DNA of 64,000 bases from Sinorhizobium sp. 6-70. GTDB taxonomy: Bacteria > Pseudomonadota > Alphaproteobacteria > Rhizobiales > Rhizobiaceae. Position 1 is the stretch's first letter, and every line of letters begins with the position of its first letter. Location of the stretch: assembly GCF_030124375.1 (NCBI RefSeq), contig NZ_JASKLS010000010.1, forward strand, positions 124,001 through 188,000. The letters are read 5' to 3'. The position numbers and the translations under genes were made by a program. Shown piece after piece: positions 11,733-21,032 of this stretch. The notes beneath the pieces are model-generated. The model ran no database searches. It saw only the letters and a list, made by a program, of their open reading frames with translations, and had not been told where the DNA came from.

Positions 11733-13055
11733 TCAAGCTTTTAAAGTCAGCGCCGTACGCCGCCAAAAGTCCGACGCCATAGCGGGGTCGCGCAGCGCCT
11801 CGAGCCTTTCCCAGGAGGGGAAAGACGCTTCGAAGGCTTCCGGGCTCATGCGCGTGTCAACGCACGGACTTACCGCGCCTCCAGCATCCACGACGATGCG
11901 GTCGAGAGCATCCATGAGCATGGCCGTTGCTTCACCTCGATTGGCAAAATCCAACGTCAAGGCAAAACCGGGCCGCGCAAATGAAAGGGGGCCGCGCGAG
12001 AGGATGTCCCCAAAGCGTCTCAGCGCCGTCAGAAACGAAGCATGCCCCGCACGGCGCGCTGTTTCCAATAGCCGCGCCGTGATCTCCGGCGCATTCTCCG
12101 AAGGATAGACACTTTGATGCTGGCACGGCCCGCCTGGGCCATAGAGCCGGTTCCAGGAGCCGATCGCATCCAGAGGATAGAAGTACGAGTTCCATGTCAT
12201 CGTCGATACGGTCTCATCGCCCCTTTCACGGCGATAGCGGTATTCGTTCACAGCCCTCATCGTCACCGTATTCAGGGGATTGACCGGCAGCGCGAACGGC
12301 ACGGAAAGCGGCAATCTCTTGGGAACGTCTGGCAGCTCGCACGACCCATCCGCGTGATCGCCGGCAAGAAACACGCCCCTTCCCATGCGACGCCCGGTCG
12401 CGAGCTGGTCGATCCAGGCCACGGCGTATTCATGCTCTTCATCGACGCGCTCTACGCGTGCGAAATAGTCGTCGAGATTGTCGAAGCGGATCACATGCTG
12501 CTGGATATGCGGCGATGGCACCTTCATCAGTTGAAGATCGACGTCAAGGATCAGCCCCGTCAGCCCCATGCCGCCGATCGTCGCGGCAAAGAGGTCGCCG
12601 TTCTCATCGGCTGAGCAAACCAGCCGCTCGCCGGTCGAACGCAAGAGGGTAAGGCGCTGGACATGATTGCCGAAGGCGCCGCGAGCATGGTGGTTTTTGC
12701 CGTGCACGTCATTGGCGACGGCACCGCCGACTGTCGCGAAAGCCGTGCCCGGCGTGACCGGCAGAAAGAAGCGGTGCGGGATCGCCCGCAGAAGGATATC
12801 GTAGAGCGTGACGCCGCCCTCGCACGAGATTTTGCCCGTTCCCGGATCAAAGGCGAGAATGCGATTGTGCCGCGAACCGTCAATGAGAATGCCGCGATCG
12901 TTGCTGCGGCTGTCGCCCAAACTTAGACCACTGCCCATCGGCAGATACGCCATCGGTTCGATCGAGCCGACCCGATCCTCGTAATCGTCCGGCGACACGG
13001 TCCGTTGCGGCCGACGCGCTGTCGGGTCGGAACGCCCCAACTCATTCATCTTCAT
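11733..13055 (-). CDS. FAD-binding oxidoreductase, DprE1-like
   Basis: 440 residues. FAD_binding_4 fold: the pyrophosphate-binding part runs from MGSGLSLGDS to PVTPGTAFATVGGAVANDVHGKNHH, and the C-terminal substrate domain ends PSWERLEALRDP. Overall layout resembles decaprenylphosphoryl-ribose oxidase (DprE1) and related sugar-alcohol oxidases; a DprE2 partner is not adjacent. Convergent with the YceI gene (nine bases apart) and upstream of the alpha/beta hydrolase gene. Substrate in a rhizobium is unknown; the oxidase call is safer than the DprE1 parallel. Confidence 0.82.
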   Translation of the reverse strand: MKMNELGRSDPTARRPQRTVSPDDYEDRVGSIEPMAYLPMGSGLSLGDSRSNDRGILIDGSRHNRILAFDPGTGKISCEGGVTLYDILLRAIPHRFFLPVTPGTAFATVGGAVANDVHGKNHHARGAFGNHVQRLTLLRSTGERLVCSADENGDLFAATIGGMGLTGLILDVDLQLMKVPSPHIQQHVIRFDNLDDYFARVERVDEEHEYAVAWIDQLATGRRMGRGVFLAGDHADGSCELPDVPKRLPLSVPFALPVNPLNTVTMRAVNEYRYRRERGDETVSTMTWNSYFYPLDAIGSWNRLYGPGGPCQHQSVYPSENAPEITARLLETARRAGHASFLTALRRFGDILSRGPLSFARPGFALTLDFANRGEATAMLMDALDRIVVDAGGAVSPCVDTRMSPEAFEASFPSWERLEALRDPAMASDFWRRTALTLKA

Positions 13056-13077
13056 CGCGTGTCCACTTCAGAATTTC

Positions 13078-13965
13078 CTATCGGCTGGCGATCCAGTTCA
13101 ACGCATCGCGCCAGTCGGTCATACGAACCGGCGTGCCATGCGAGCCCGTCTCGAACAGCACGAAGCGTGTCGGATAATCCTTCGACTTGAGCGAGCGATA
13201 GAGCGCGACCTGATCCTCGGCACGATAGACGCTGTCGCGGCTGCCGTGGCTGAAAAACATCGGCAACCTCGCCTTATAGGCGGCACTTTCTGCAAAGCTC
13301 GGATCGGCGGCGCCGCCCATGATCATCATGCCGCCGAGAGCCGACACCGCTCTCTGCTCGCGCGCGACGCCCCAGCAGATGAAGCTCCCCATCGAAGCGC
13401 AGGAGAGCACGACCGGCCGGCCGCCGGAACGCTCGGCGGCAAAGCGTATCAGCGCCGAGACATCAGCCACGCCCGCGGCATCGAATGACCGCACGCTGGG
13501 CGCATAATAGGTGCCGCCATTGGCGGCGGCGAGATTTTTGAGGCGATTGAAGTTGCCGCCGAAGGAAAAATCGTTGGCACCGAGACGCCGGTCACCGCCA
13601 CGGCCGTGGATGAAGATGACCGTGAATGCGGCGTCGCGCTCAGGGCCGACGCGCATGACATCGAGTGGGCGCCCGCCAAGGTCGAGCGTCTCGTTGACCT
13701 GTGCGCTCTTGACGCCAAGGGAGACATAGGCGCGCTTGACGCGCCGTTCCGGGATCTGGTCGCGCTCGTTGATGTCGCGCAGCTCCTTGTAGCCGATGAC
13801 ACGGAAATCGCCGTCATCGGCCTCTTCGAGCACATTGCGATAGGCGAACAGTTCGTCCTTGTATGGCTTGAGGGCCGCCGCCTCTGCGGCGAAGCCGACA
13901 AGAAGAAGGCTCGGGAGCAGAAGCGCGAGCATCAAGCGCCGAGCGAAAAAAACAGTTGTGGACAT
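13078..13965 (-). CDS. Secreted alpha/beta hydrolase
   Basis: 295 residues with a signal peptide (RLMLALLLPSLLLVGFAAEAAA). The mature part has an alpha/beta hydrolase layout: oxyanion region IFIHGRGGDRR, nucleophile elbow LSCASMGSF (G-x-S-x-G replaced by CASMG), acid after FFSHGSRDSVY and histidine in ETGSHGTPVR. Substrate unknown. I start at MSTTVFF for the signal peptide; an ATG 14 codons upstream at 14007 has a better ribosome site (GGAAGTGGCA) and would only lengthen the leader. Located 22 bases upstream of the FAD oxidase gene on the same strand. Confidence 0.82.
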   Translation of the reverse strand: MSTTVFFARRLMLALLLPSLLLVGFAAEAAALKPYKDELFAYRNVLEEADDGDFRVIGYKELRDINERDQIPERRVKRAYVSLGVKSAQVNETLDLGGRPLDVMRVGPERDAAFTVIFIHGRGGDRRLGANDFSFGGNFNRLKNLAAANGGTYYAPSVRSFDAAGVADVSALIRFAAERSGGRPVVLSCASMGSFICWGVAREQRAVSALGGMMIMGGAADPSFAESAAYKARLPMFFSHGSRDSVYRAEDQVALYRSLKSKDYPTRFVLFETGSHGTPVRMTDWRDALNWIASR

Positions 13966-14218
13966 AAACAGCCGACGGGCTCCCTCGTTCGGTCGATGCC
14001 TTGCCATTGCCACTTCCGCAAAGCAACACTGAAGCAGCTTGCCGACGCTCTTACGGTATTCTGCTTGGCTAATACACCGGAATTCGCCTTTTGTTCGCGC
14101 CTGGCGTAAGACTCTGGCAAAATTCGGGTGATTCGCGCGACACAAAGATGGCGGCAGCGCCCAGCTCTTGCTATGGGCCTTCGCGACGCCAGACGACAGG
14201 AACGATCTGAACGACCCC

Positions 14219-16282
14219 ATGGACGACAGCAGCGACCTCTTTTCCGCAATGCCCCCGAAGCCGATGCCGGCGGAAGCCAATGCGCCTTCGCGCAAGCCTG
14301 CGCCACCTAGCGGCGGCGAAGCACCGCGCCCTGCACCGAGGAGCAGCGATGGCAGCGACTACGACGCCTCGGCGATCGAGGTGCTCGAGGGCCTGGAGCC
14401 TGTGCGGCGCCGTCCCGGCATGTATATCGGCGGCACCGATGAGAAGGCGCTGCATCACCTCTTCGCCGAAGTCATCGACAACTCGATGGACGAGGCGGTC
14501 GCCGGACATGCGAATTTCATCGAGGTCAGCCTCGATGCCGAAGGTTTCCTGACGGTCACCGACAACGGCCGTGGCATCCCGGTCGAAAACCATCCGAAGT
14601 TCCCCAACAAGTCGACGCTTGAAGTGGTCATGACGGTGCTGCACGCCGGCGGCAAGTTCGATGGCAAGGCCTACGAAACCTCCGGCGGCCTGCATGGCGT
14701 CGGCGTCTCGGTCGTCAACGCACTGTCGGACTCTCTCGAAGTCGAGGTCGCGCGCAACCGCAAGCTCTACCGCCAACGTTTCTCCCGCGGTATTCCGCAG
14801 GGAGGTCTCGAGGACCTTGGCGACGTTCACAATCGTCGCGGCACGAAAGTGCGTTTCCATCCGGATCCGCAGATTTTCGGGCCGCACGCGCACTTCGAGC
14901 CGGCGCGGCTCTTCCGCATGGCCCGCTCCAAGGCCTATCTCTTCGGCGGCGTCGAAATCCGCTGGTCGTGCGATCCGTCCCTGTTGCCGGAAGGTTCGGA
15001 GACCCCGGACAAGGCGGTGTTCCATTTCCCGGGCGGCCTCAAGGACTATCTTGCCGCGACACTCGGCAAGGAATTCACCGTCACGCGTGAGATCTTTGCC
15101 GGTAAATCCGAAAAATCCGGCGGCCACGGCTCGCTTGAATGGGCGGTCACCTGGTATGGCGGCGACCAGCAGGTCCACTCCTACTGCAATACGATCCCGA
15201 CCCCGGAAGGCGGAACGCATGAGGCGGGGTTCCGCATTGCGCTCACCAAGGGGCTCAAGAACTATGCGGAGCTGACCCAGAACAAGCGTGCGGCGATTAT
15301 CACCACCGACGACGTGATGATATCGGCGGCCGGCATGCTCTCGGTCTTCATCCGCGAGCCGGAATTCGTCGGCCAGACGAAGGACAAACTGGCGACCGTC
15401 GAGGCGCAACGCATTGTCGAAAACGCACTGCGCGATCCTTTCGATCACTACCTCGCCGACAATCCGGCGGAAGCAGCCAAGCTCCTTGACTGGGTGGTCG
15501 AGCGCGCCGAGGAGCGCGTTCGCCGGCGCAAGGAAAAGGAAGTCAACCGCAAGACGGCGGTGCGCAAGCTGCGTCTGCCCGGAAAACTCGCCGACTGCTC
15601 GCAGAACACGGCGGAAGGTGCCGAACTCTTCATCGTCGAGGGCGACTCGGCGGGCGGGTCGGCAAAGCAGGCGCGCAACCGCGCGAACCAGGCGATCCTG
15701 CCGCTCCGCGGCAAGATCCTGAACGTCGCCAGCGCCGGGCGTGAAAAGCTCAGCGCCAACCAGCAGATCGCCGATCTGGTCCAGGCGCTCGGCTGCGGTA
15801 CGCGATCGAAATATCGGGATGAGGACCTGCGTTATGAGCGCGTCATCATCATGACCGACGCCGATGTCGACGGCGCGCACATCGCGTCGCTGCTCATCAC
15901 CTTCTTCTATCAGGAGATGCCGGAGCTCATACGCGGCGGTCACCTCTACCTCGCGGTCCCGCCGCTCTATCGCCTCAGCCAGGGCTCGAAGACCCTTTAT
16001 GCGCGCGACGATGCACATCGCGAGGAACTGATGCGCACCGAGTTCAACGGCCGCGGCAAGGTTGAAGTCGGCCGGTTCAAAGGTCTCGGCGAGATGCTGC
16101 CGGCGCAGCTTAAGGAAACGACCATGGATCCGGCAAACCGGACGCTGCTCAAGGTCGAGATCGACGACGTCGATTTCGAGGGCACGCGCGAGGCTGTCGA
16201 CAATCTGATGGGAACCAAGGCAGACGCCCGCTTCCGCTTCATCCAGGAACGGGCCGTGTTCGCCGACAACCTGGACATCTAG
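14219..16282 (+). CDS. parE: DNA topoisomerase IV subunit B
   Basis: 687 residues. ATPase subunit of topoisomerase IV, which decatenates daughter chromosomes. GHKL ATPase motifs (EVIDNSMDEAV, TDNGRGIPV, GGLHGVGVSVVNALS), transducer domain, then the TOPRIM motif EGDSAGGSAKQ and TDADVDGAHI, ending in the GyrB C-terminal domain. The first ~60 residues are a Pro/Ala-rich extension before the ATPase domain. The start MDDSSDLF is preferred; an in-frame codon further upstream is possible because no start has a strong ribosome site. Transcribed alone. Confidence 0.95.
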   Translation: MDDSSDLFSAMPPKPMPAEANAPSRKPAPPSGGEAPRPAPRSSDGSDYDASAIEVLEGLEPVRRRPGMYIGGTDEKALHHLFAEVIDNSMDEAVAGHANFIEVSLDAEGFLTVTDNGRGIPVENHPKFPNKSTLEVVMTVLHAGGKFDGKAYETSGGLHGVGVSVVNALSDSLEVEVARNRKLYRQRFSRGIPQGGLEDLGDVHNRRGTKVRFHPDPQIFGPHAHFEPARLFRMARSKAYLFGGVEIRWSCDPSLLPEGSETPDKAVFHFPGGLKDYLAATLGKEFTVTREIFAGKSEKSGGHGSLEWAVTWYGGDQQVHSYCNTIPTPEGGTHEAGFRIALTKGLKNYAELTQNKRAAIITTDDVMISAAGMLSVFIREPEFVGQTKDKLATVEAQRIVENALRDPFDHYLADNPAEAAKLLDWVVERAEERVRRRKEKEVNRKTAVRKLRLPGKLADCSQNTAEGAELFIVEGDSAGGSAKQARNRANQAILPLRGKILNVASAGREKLSANQQIADLVQALGCGTRSKYRDEDLRYERVIIMTDADVDGAHIASLLITFFYQEMPELIRGGHLYLAVPPLYRLSQGSKTLYARDDAHREELMRTEFNGRGKVEVGRFKGLGEMLPAQLKETTMDPANRTLLKVEIDDVDFEGTREAVDNLMGTKADARFRFIQERAVFADNLDI

Positions 16283-16283
16283 A

Positions 16284-16303
16284 GCAATTCCGCCCGGAAT
16301 TGC
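16284..16303. terminator. Short palindrome between convergent parE and GNAT genes
   Basis: Nine-base arms GCAATTCCG / CGGAATTGC with a two-base loop, starting two bases after the parE stop. The arms match the outer arms of the third palindrome in the repeat cluster at 43423-43466, so it is a short member of that family. No T-run, so terminator function is only likely. Confidence 0.5.
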
Positions 16304-16348
16304 GTGGTTTCAAGGGCGGAGACGTCGCATAACGATGATTCTTCGCGC

Positions 16349-16819
16349 TCAGGCTGTCTGCCGGACCGGCTTTTCCATGAACAGGCTCAGGGGATCAGGC
16401 AGATAGCTCCCGAACGGCGAGCGTTCCGCGTAGCCGAACGCCTTGTAGAGGCCGATCGCCTCCGGCTGGTAGATGCCCGTCTCAAGCCGGATTGCCACAA
16501 GCCCGAGCCTCTCGGCTTTGGCTTCAAGCGCTCCAAGGAGATGCTTGCCGGCCTTGAGCCCCCTCGCTTCGGGATCGACGAACATCCGCTTGATTTCGGC
16601 CGTGCCGTCGCCCGCTTCCACGAGTGCGCAGCAACCGACGATTTCACCATCGCGCCGCGCGACGAAAAAGGAAACCGTCGGCTTTTCCAGCGTGGCGAGG
16701 TCGACAAGGTGATTGCTCTCTGCGGGATAAAGCGATGCCGCATAGGCATCGGACAGTTCGAGCAGACGGACGACGGCCGGCTGGCTGGGGCTTTCCTCGG
16801 CAATGGTGACAGCGGTCAA
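16349..16819 (-). CDS. GNAT-family N-acetyltransferase
   Basis: 156 residues. GNAT fold with motif A region IKRMFVDPEARGLKAGKHLL (acetyl-CoA pyrophosphate loop) and motif B ETGIYQPEAIGLYKAFGY. Substrate unknown. I choose a TTG start because GAGG lies eight to nine bases before it; an upstream GTG would add 12 residues without a ribosome site. Convergent with parE. Confidence 0.85.
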   Translation of the reverse strand: MTAVTIAEESPSQPAVVRLLELSDAYAASLYPAESNHLVDLATLEKPTVSFFVARRDGEIVGCCALVEAGDGTAEIKRMFVDPEARGLKAGKHLLGALEAKAERLGLVAIRLETGIYQPEAIGLYKAFGYAERSPFGSYLPDPLSLFMEKPVRQTA

Positions 16820-17058
16820 TTTTAAGTTCCTCGACGGAAGTCTTGCGTACGACACGCGTGGCTATGGATAGCGCTGCATGTCGAACTGTCCAATACGACA
16901 AATGGCGCAAACCTGCGGGCGGAGATTTCAAAACCGCTAACAAGCGGAAACAATTTTTTCCACTGGCGCAACAACTTTGCCCTACTCCGGAAAGAATCGG
17001 TCAGTCATAACAACGTCCAGACTGTGCGGCCGCAGCCCGCTCAAAGACCGGAGAGACC

Positions 17059-17496
17059 ATGAAAGCCGCACTCATCGTCATGACCATCCTCGGCTGCGAC
17101 GACAATGTCAGCCAGTGCCACTATATCTCGACCGTCAACGGCAGCTGGCAGTCGATTGCCCATTGCGATACGGAATCCCAGCAGGAACTGCCCAAGTTCT
17201 CCAACAACAACTATCCGGTCGTCGTTGCCGTATGCGAGACCTCCGGACCGGATATGATGGCATCCACCGTCCCTCAACCGGACAGTGCCGCCGCCCCGCA
17301 GCAGACGGCCGTGTTGCCGCCGCAAACACCAACACAACCGCAGCCGATCGAAGCGAAACCGGGCATGCCGAAACGCGCCTTGGCATTGCTCAGCGGCGCA
17401 GTCCCGGATCGAGAAAAACTAAAGGCGATCGTCAGCGCGCCCGTCCACTACATCGAGGATGGTTATTCCTGGGTCGCACGTCGTTTCGGCGACTGA
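17059..17496 (+). CDS. Hypothetical protein with Pro/Gln-rich linker
   Basis: 145 residues, function not recognised. The N-terminus (MKAALIVMTILGCDDNVSQC) is a compact domain with four cysteines in the first 60 residues (GCDD, SQCHY, AHCDT, VCETS). A Pro/Gln/Ala-rich linker spans about 70-105 and a short C-terminal segment ends HYIEDGYSWVARRFGD. GGAGAG precedes the ATG. The N-terminal hydrophobic stretch is short and lacks a clear signal cleavage site. Convergent with the DUF2336 gene. Confidence 0.7.
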   Translation: MKAALIVMTILGCDDNVSQCHYISTVNGSWQSIAHCDTESQQELPKFSNNNYPVVVAVCETSGPDMMASTVPQPDSAAAPQQTAVLPPQTPTQPQPIEAKPGMPKRALALLSGAVPDREKLKAIVSAPVHYIEDGYSWVARRFGD

Positions 17497-17526
17497 TCCT
17501 TCAGCCTCGATCCGCAGCCGAGCGGC

Positions 17527-18666
17527 TCAAGCCGCGTGGCGGGCGGCCAGGAGTGCATAGTTGCGGGCTGTCTGCCGCTGTTCGGCGAAGGCGAGGCGTT
17601 CCACGAGCTCGGCCATCGCACTCAAGGCTGCCGAAGGCATCGGCTGATGGCGAATGTGTGCAAGGAGGGCAGTGGCGACCGATTGCGGTGCGCCATCTGC
17701 GGCTTCGCCAAGGTCCCTTCGCCACAGAAGCACGGCCTCCGCGAAGGCTTCGCTCACGTCCCGACCAAGCCCGGCACTTTCAAAAAGGGCGCGGATCGGA
17801 TGGACGCGACCACCGGAAAGGATTGCACGCACGCGCCTTTCGGCGACACCTGAGAGATCGACGATAGCGGCGGAGAAGAATTCCGTTCTGCCGCTGCAAA
17901 GCGCGTGCAGGAGGAAAGCGGGCGTCAAACGACCTGCCTCGCGCAAATGGGTGGCGAGTTCAGGCAACTCCTTTTGCGACGCCGCCTCTATGATGACGAG
18001 GGCAGCCGCGTCGCAGGCCTCTCGGGCGACGCGCTGCAACCGCCCTTCCCCGATCGTGGCCTGGACGAATCCGCAAACAGCAAGTGCGGCGCCGACCTTC
18101 TCGACAAGCTCATGGCGCGCTTCGCTCGGCAGGTCGGGGCGCGCCAGCAACCGATCGCGCACGGCCGCCGCATGGCCAAGACGGTTGGCAATCCTCTTCA
18201 GCGACCAGCGCGTCAGCACTGCGCCTTCGTTCTCAAGCAGGATCAACACCTCGTCCTCGCCGCCTATTTCCGCGATCGCCGCCGCGACGGAGCGGGATAC
18301 GATGCTGCGCGCCGCGATCAAGGCGCGGGTCTCGGCCGTTCCCCGTGCGGCCAAATCAACGAGGTCTTCATCGGTCAATACCGGCGAACGGGAAATGGCG
18401 ACATAGGCAATCTCGGGCTGGTCTTCCGCAAGCGACATGACAATACCACGCGGAACCATGGAGAAATCGGCAAGCGCTTCCACCAAAGCGTGCCGCACCT
18501 TCGGCGAAGGATCATCGAGCAGGAAGGTCATCGCCATTTCGGCGGCGCGCCGGTCGATGCCGTTCGTCTCGGCTTCGACATAGGCGCGGCCCAGCGCGCT
18601 CGCGGCGCGGGCGCGATCGCTTGTTCTCGCCGTTTCCGCCCAGCGAAGAAATGCTTGTATGATCAC
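17527..18666 (-). CDS. DUF2336 domain protein
   Basis: 379 residues, all helical and Ala/Glu/Leu rich, with repeated segments such as LLDDPSPKVRHALVEALADF, AEDQPEIAYVAISRSP and GTAETRALIAARS. These resemble HEAT-like units and match the alphaproteobacterial DUF2336 family. Function unknown; other members occur next to signalling genes. The start is GTG with a weak ribosome site. Diverges from the citrate-lyase-like gene, 72 bases apart. Confidence 0.8.
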   Translation of the reverse strand: MIIQAFLRWAETARTSDRARAASALGRAYVEAETNGIDRRAAEMAMTFLLDDPSPKVRHALVEALADFSMVPRGIVMSLAEDQPEIAYVAISRSPVLTDEDLVDLAARGTAETRALIAARSIVSRSVAAAIAEIGGEDEVLILLENEGAVLTRWSLKRIANRLGHAAAVRDRLLARPDLPSEARHELVEKVGAALAVCGFVQATIGEGRLQRVAREACDAAALVIIEAASQKELPELATHLREAGRLTPAFLLHALCSGRTEFFSAAIVDLSGVAERRVRAILSGGRVHPIRALFESAGLGRDVSEAFAEAVLLWRRDLGEAADGAPQSVATALLAHIRHQPMPSAALSAMAELVERLAFAEQRQTARNYALLAARHAA

Positions 18667-18738
18667 CTATGCCCCACTAGACACCCAACAGCCCCAATGT
18701 TCGAAGCCTAGCGGTCAAAGGTTTAAGATTGGTTCACC

Positions 18739-19455
18739 ATGTCTGTTAACCGCCAGCAAACCATGAAGCCGCTCCTCTATCTGCCGGCATCCGCATCATT
18801 CCCCGAAGCGGATATCCTCGATGCAGTTCAGGCCATCGTCTTCGACGCAGCCGGTGGCAACGACGTGCGGGATATGGCTTCAAAGGGCCCCGCCCGTACG
18901 GCCTCGTGGCTCCGCTTCGTCCGCCTCGGACCGGTCGAAAACATCACCGAGGCAGATCTTCAGACCGTCCTTGCGTCGAGGATCAACGGTATCGTCCTTG
19001 CCGGATGTCGCGGGCCTGCCGATGTCCAGAAGCTGGATGTGCTGTTGAGGGTTGCCGAAGCGATCGCCGGCAGCGCGGCCGGGAGCGTAGCAATTCTGGC
19101 GGAATATGCGACGACGCCGCAAAGCGTGTTGTCGCCTCACGCGCTGACAGGAGTCTCGCCACGCCTCAAGGGGCTCATCTTCAGCGCGGCATTGCTCGCC
19201 GAACCCGCCGGCTGCGCCCTGCCCTCCGAGGAAATGGACGCGGCACCGGTGATTGTCGCCGGTCGCGCCGCGGTTGTGCTCAGGGCACGCGAGGCCGGCA
19301 TTGCCGCCTATGACGTGTTGCCAGGGGACGCCAACGACGAGGCCGCCGTCAGGCGATATTGCGCGGCGAGTACGAGGAACGGCTTTTCGGCCGTGGTCGC
19401 ACAGTCATCGCGGCAGGTCGCTCTACAAGCTGCTCTCTTTGGTTGTGCATCCTGA
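18739..19455 (+). CDS. Divergent HpcH/HpaI (citrate lyase beta-like) protein
   Basis: 238 residues. The layout PLLYLPASASFPEADIL, AIVFDAAGGND, WLRFVRLGP, INGIVLAGCRGPADVQKLDVLL follows CitE-like aldolases (TIM barrel), but the usual LEDAV segment is changed and the C-terminal half is shorter than the ~280 of true CitE. A catalytic role in C-C cleavage is therefore uncertain. Divergent from DUF2336. The ATG has no strong ribosome site. Confidence 0.6.
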   Translation: MSVNRQQTMKPLLYLPASASFPEADILDAVQAIVFDAAGGNDVRDMASKGPARTASWLRFVRLGPVENITEADLQTVLASRINGIVLAGCRGPADVQKLDVLLRVAEAIAGSAAGSVAILAEYATTPQSVLSPHALTGVSPRLKGLIFSAALLAEPAGCALPSEEMDAAPVIVAGRAAVVLRAREAGIAAYDVLPGDANDEAAVRRYCAASTRNGFSAVVAQSSRQVALQAALFGCAS

Positions 19456-19592
19456 AATCTTCGCGCATTATTAAGAGGTGTGCTCTATCGTTGTAGCAGC
19501 ACAACCATCACAATCATCGTTCCGAGCATGACACTCGAACTCCTGACGTACTTCTCCCACAATGATGCAGCGGCGGAGTATGAGGAACGACC

Positions 19593-20309
19593 ATGACGTC
19601 CATCTCCGCCACGACCAATGCGGCCCTGTTGATTCTGCAACAGGTTCGCGCGCCTGCAAGCCAGGAAAACGGCAATGAATCAAGCGCAACCGACGAGATT
19701 ACCGCCATCGTGAACAAGGTCTCGACCCGAGACAGCCCGGTGAAGATGCAGGCGGCGTCCCAGATCAACAGTGGCTTATTGGATGTCAAGCAGACCAATG
19801 GTGAAATTGTCTCAGGCGCCTTGCAGTTTTTGGAGTCCGAAGATTTCAAGTCGAGTGACCCAAGCGTCAAGGACACACTCAAGAAGCTTATATCCGAAGA
19901 CGGTGATCGCTTCGCGGCGCTGGTTAAAGCAGAAAAAGCAAACCATGCCGGCATAACGGACGACAACGCGATCGCGAATGCCATCTACGGCCTCATTAAG
20001 GGCAATCGCGACAGGTTCACGGACAATGAATTTGTCATCGGCTTCCGTTTCTCAAACGGCGGATCAAACATGCTCAACATCGAGGATATAAACGGCAACA
20101 GCACCAGTGGCGCCCTCTCCGCTCGTCATTCAGCAAACATGGCTGAATGGGCCGCCGCGGTGGACGGGTTCCTTGAGGCCGGCAACGACACGACGAAGTT
20201 GACCAATTCCGAAGGTGGGAAACTGAAGAGCGTTATCACGTCAGTGTTTGCGGGCCTCGCCGAGCAAGCTGCATGGAACAACAAGTGGCGGGAGGCTTTC
20301 GGTTTCTAG
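19593..20309 (+). CDS. Hypothetical protein of atypical composition
   Basis: 238 residues, no domain recognised. Rich in Asn, Ser, Asp and Lys compared with its neighbours; no signal peptide, no membrane segment. Start supported by AGGAACGACC before the ATG. Segments such as DNAIANAIYGLIKGNRDRFTD look like a globular helical protein. Its composition and isolation between other gene pairs suggest acquisition by transfer, though no mobility genes adjoin it. The 137 bases upstream hold only a plausible promoter. Confidence 0.65.
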   Translation: MTSISATTNAALLILQQVRAPASQENGNESSATDEITAIVNKVSTRDSPVKMQAASQINSGLLDVKQTNGEIVSGALQFLESEDFKSSDPSVKDTLKKLISEDGDRFAALVKAEKANHAGITDDNAIANAIYGLIKGNRDRFTDNEFVIGFRFSNGGSNMLNIEDINGNSTSGALSARHSANMAEWAAAVDGFLEAGNDTTKLTNSEGGKLKSVITSVFAGLAEQAAWNNKWREAFGF

Positions 20310-20429
20310 CTGTCCGCCAAATTCTCCTTATTCTGGCCGCTCACCAAGCGCACACAACGGTTTAGGCATCGCCAACGGCAAACCCACACGTCGACCGATG
20401 GAGCCGGCGTTGCGGACATCGATATGGTT

Positions 20430-21032
20430 TCAGCGCTTGGGCCGGATCATTTCGAAGACGTCGCCGCCGTCGCAGTAATCCATGTAGCCGAGCCGAGCGA
20501 GCGGGCGGACAATCGCCGGGTCAAACCGGCCATCGCGAATCGCTTCTTCACGGATGTGAATGCCCACAACCTCGCCGAAGACGACGTAGTTCTCGGAGGC
20601 GACACCATCGACGCCCTTGGGCCGGAATACTTCCGTCATTCGGCATTCGAGCGCCGCGAATGCCTCGCCGACGAAGGGCGCCTTGACGAGGGTGCCCTCG
20701 ACCGACGTCAAACCCGCGATCTCGAACTCGCTTTCGCCATGCGGTGCGGCGACTGAAGTGAGATTGACGGCGGCACTGAGGTTGCGGCTGGCAAAGCTTG
20801 CGGTGAATTCGCCGGTCTCCTCGATGTTGCGTACGGAATCCTTGTAAGTGCTCGAGGAAAACATCACGAGCTTCGGGCGATCGCTGATCGCGTTGAAGAA
20901 AGAATAGGGTGCGAGGTTCTGCGACCCGTCTGCGGCTCGGGTGCCGATCCAGCCGATCGGCCGCGGCGACACGATGGCCTTGAAGGGATCGTGCGGCAGG
21001 CCATGCCGGTTCGCGGCCGTGTCGTAGAACAT
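20430..21032 (-). CDS. Flavin reductase family protein
   Basis: 200 residues. Split-barrel flavin reductase-like domain: SPRPIGWIGTRAADGSQNLAPYSFFNAIS, with later strands to PLARLGYMDYCDGGD. Members reduce or bind FMN; some are flavoprotein oxygenases of the DIM6/NTAB group. It overlaps the stop of the nitroreductase gene by one base (ATGA), so the two are translationally coupled and probably share flavin or substrate. Confidence 0.88.
   Translation of the reverse strand: MFYDTAANRHGLPHDPFKAIVSPRPIGWIGTRAADGSQNLAPYSFFNAISDRPKLVMFSSSTYKDSVRNIEETGEFTASFASRNLSAAVNLTSVAAPHGESEFEIAGLTSVEGTLVKAPFVGEAFAALECRMTEVFRPKGVDGVASENYVVFGEVVGIHIREEAIRDGRFDPAIVRPLARLGYMDYCDGGDVFEMIRPKR

Noticed and set aside
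14171..16018. Minus-strand open frame of 615 codons
   Set aside because: Antisense to parE, whose GHKL and TOPRIM motifs are clear.
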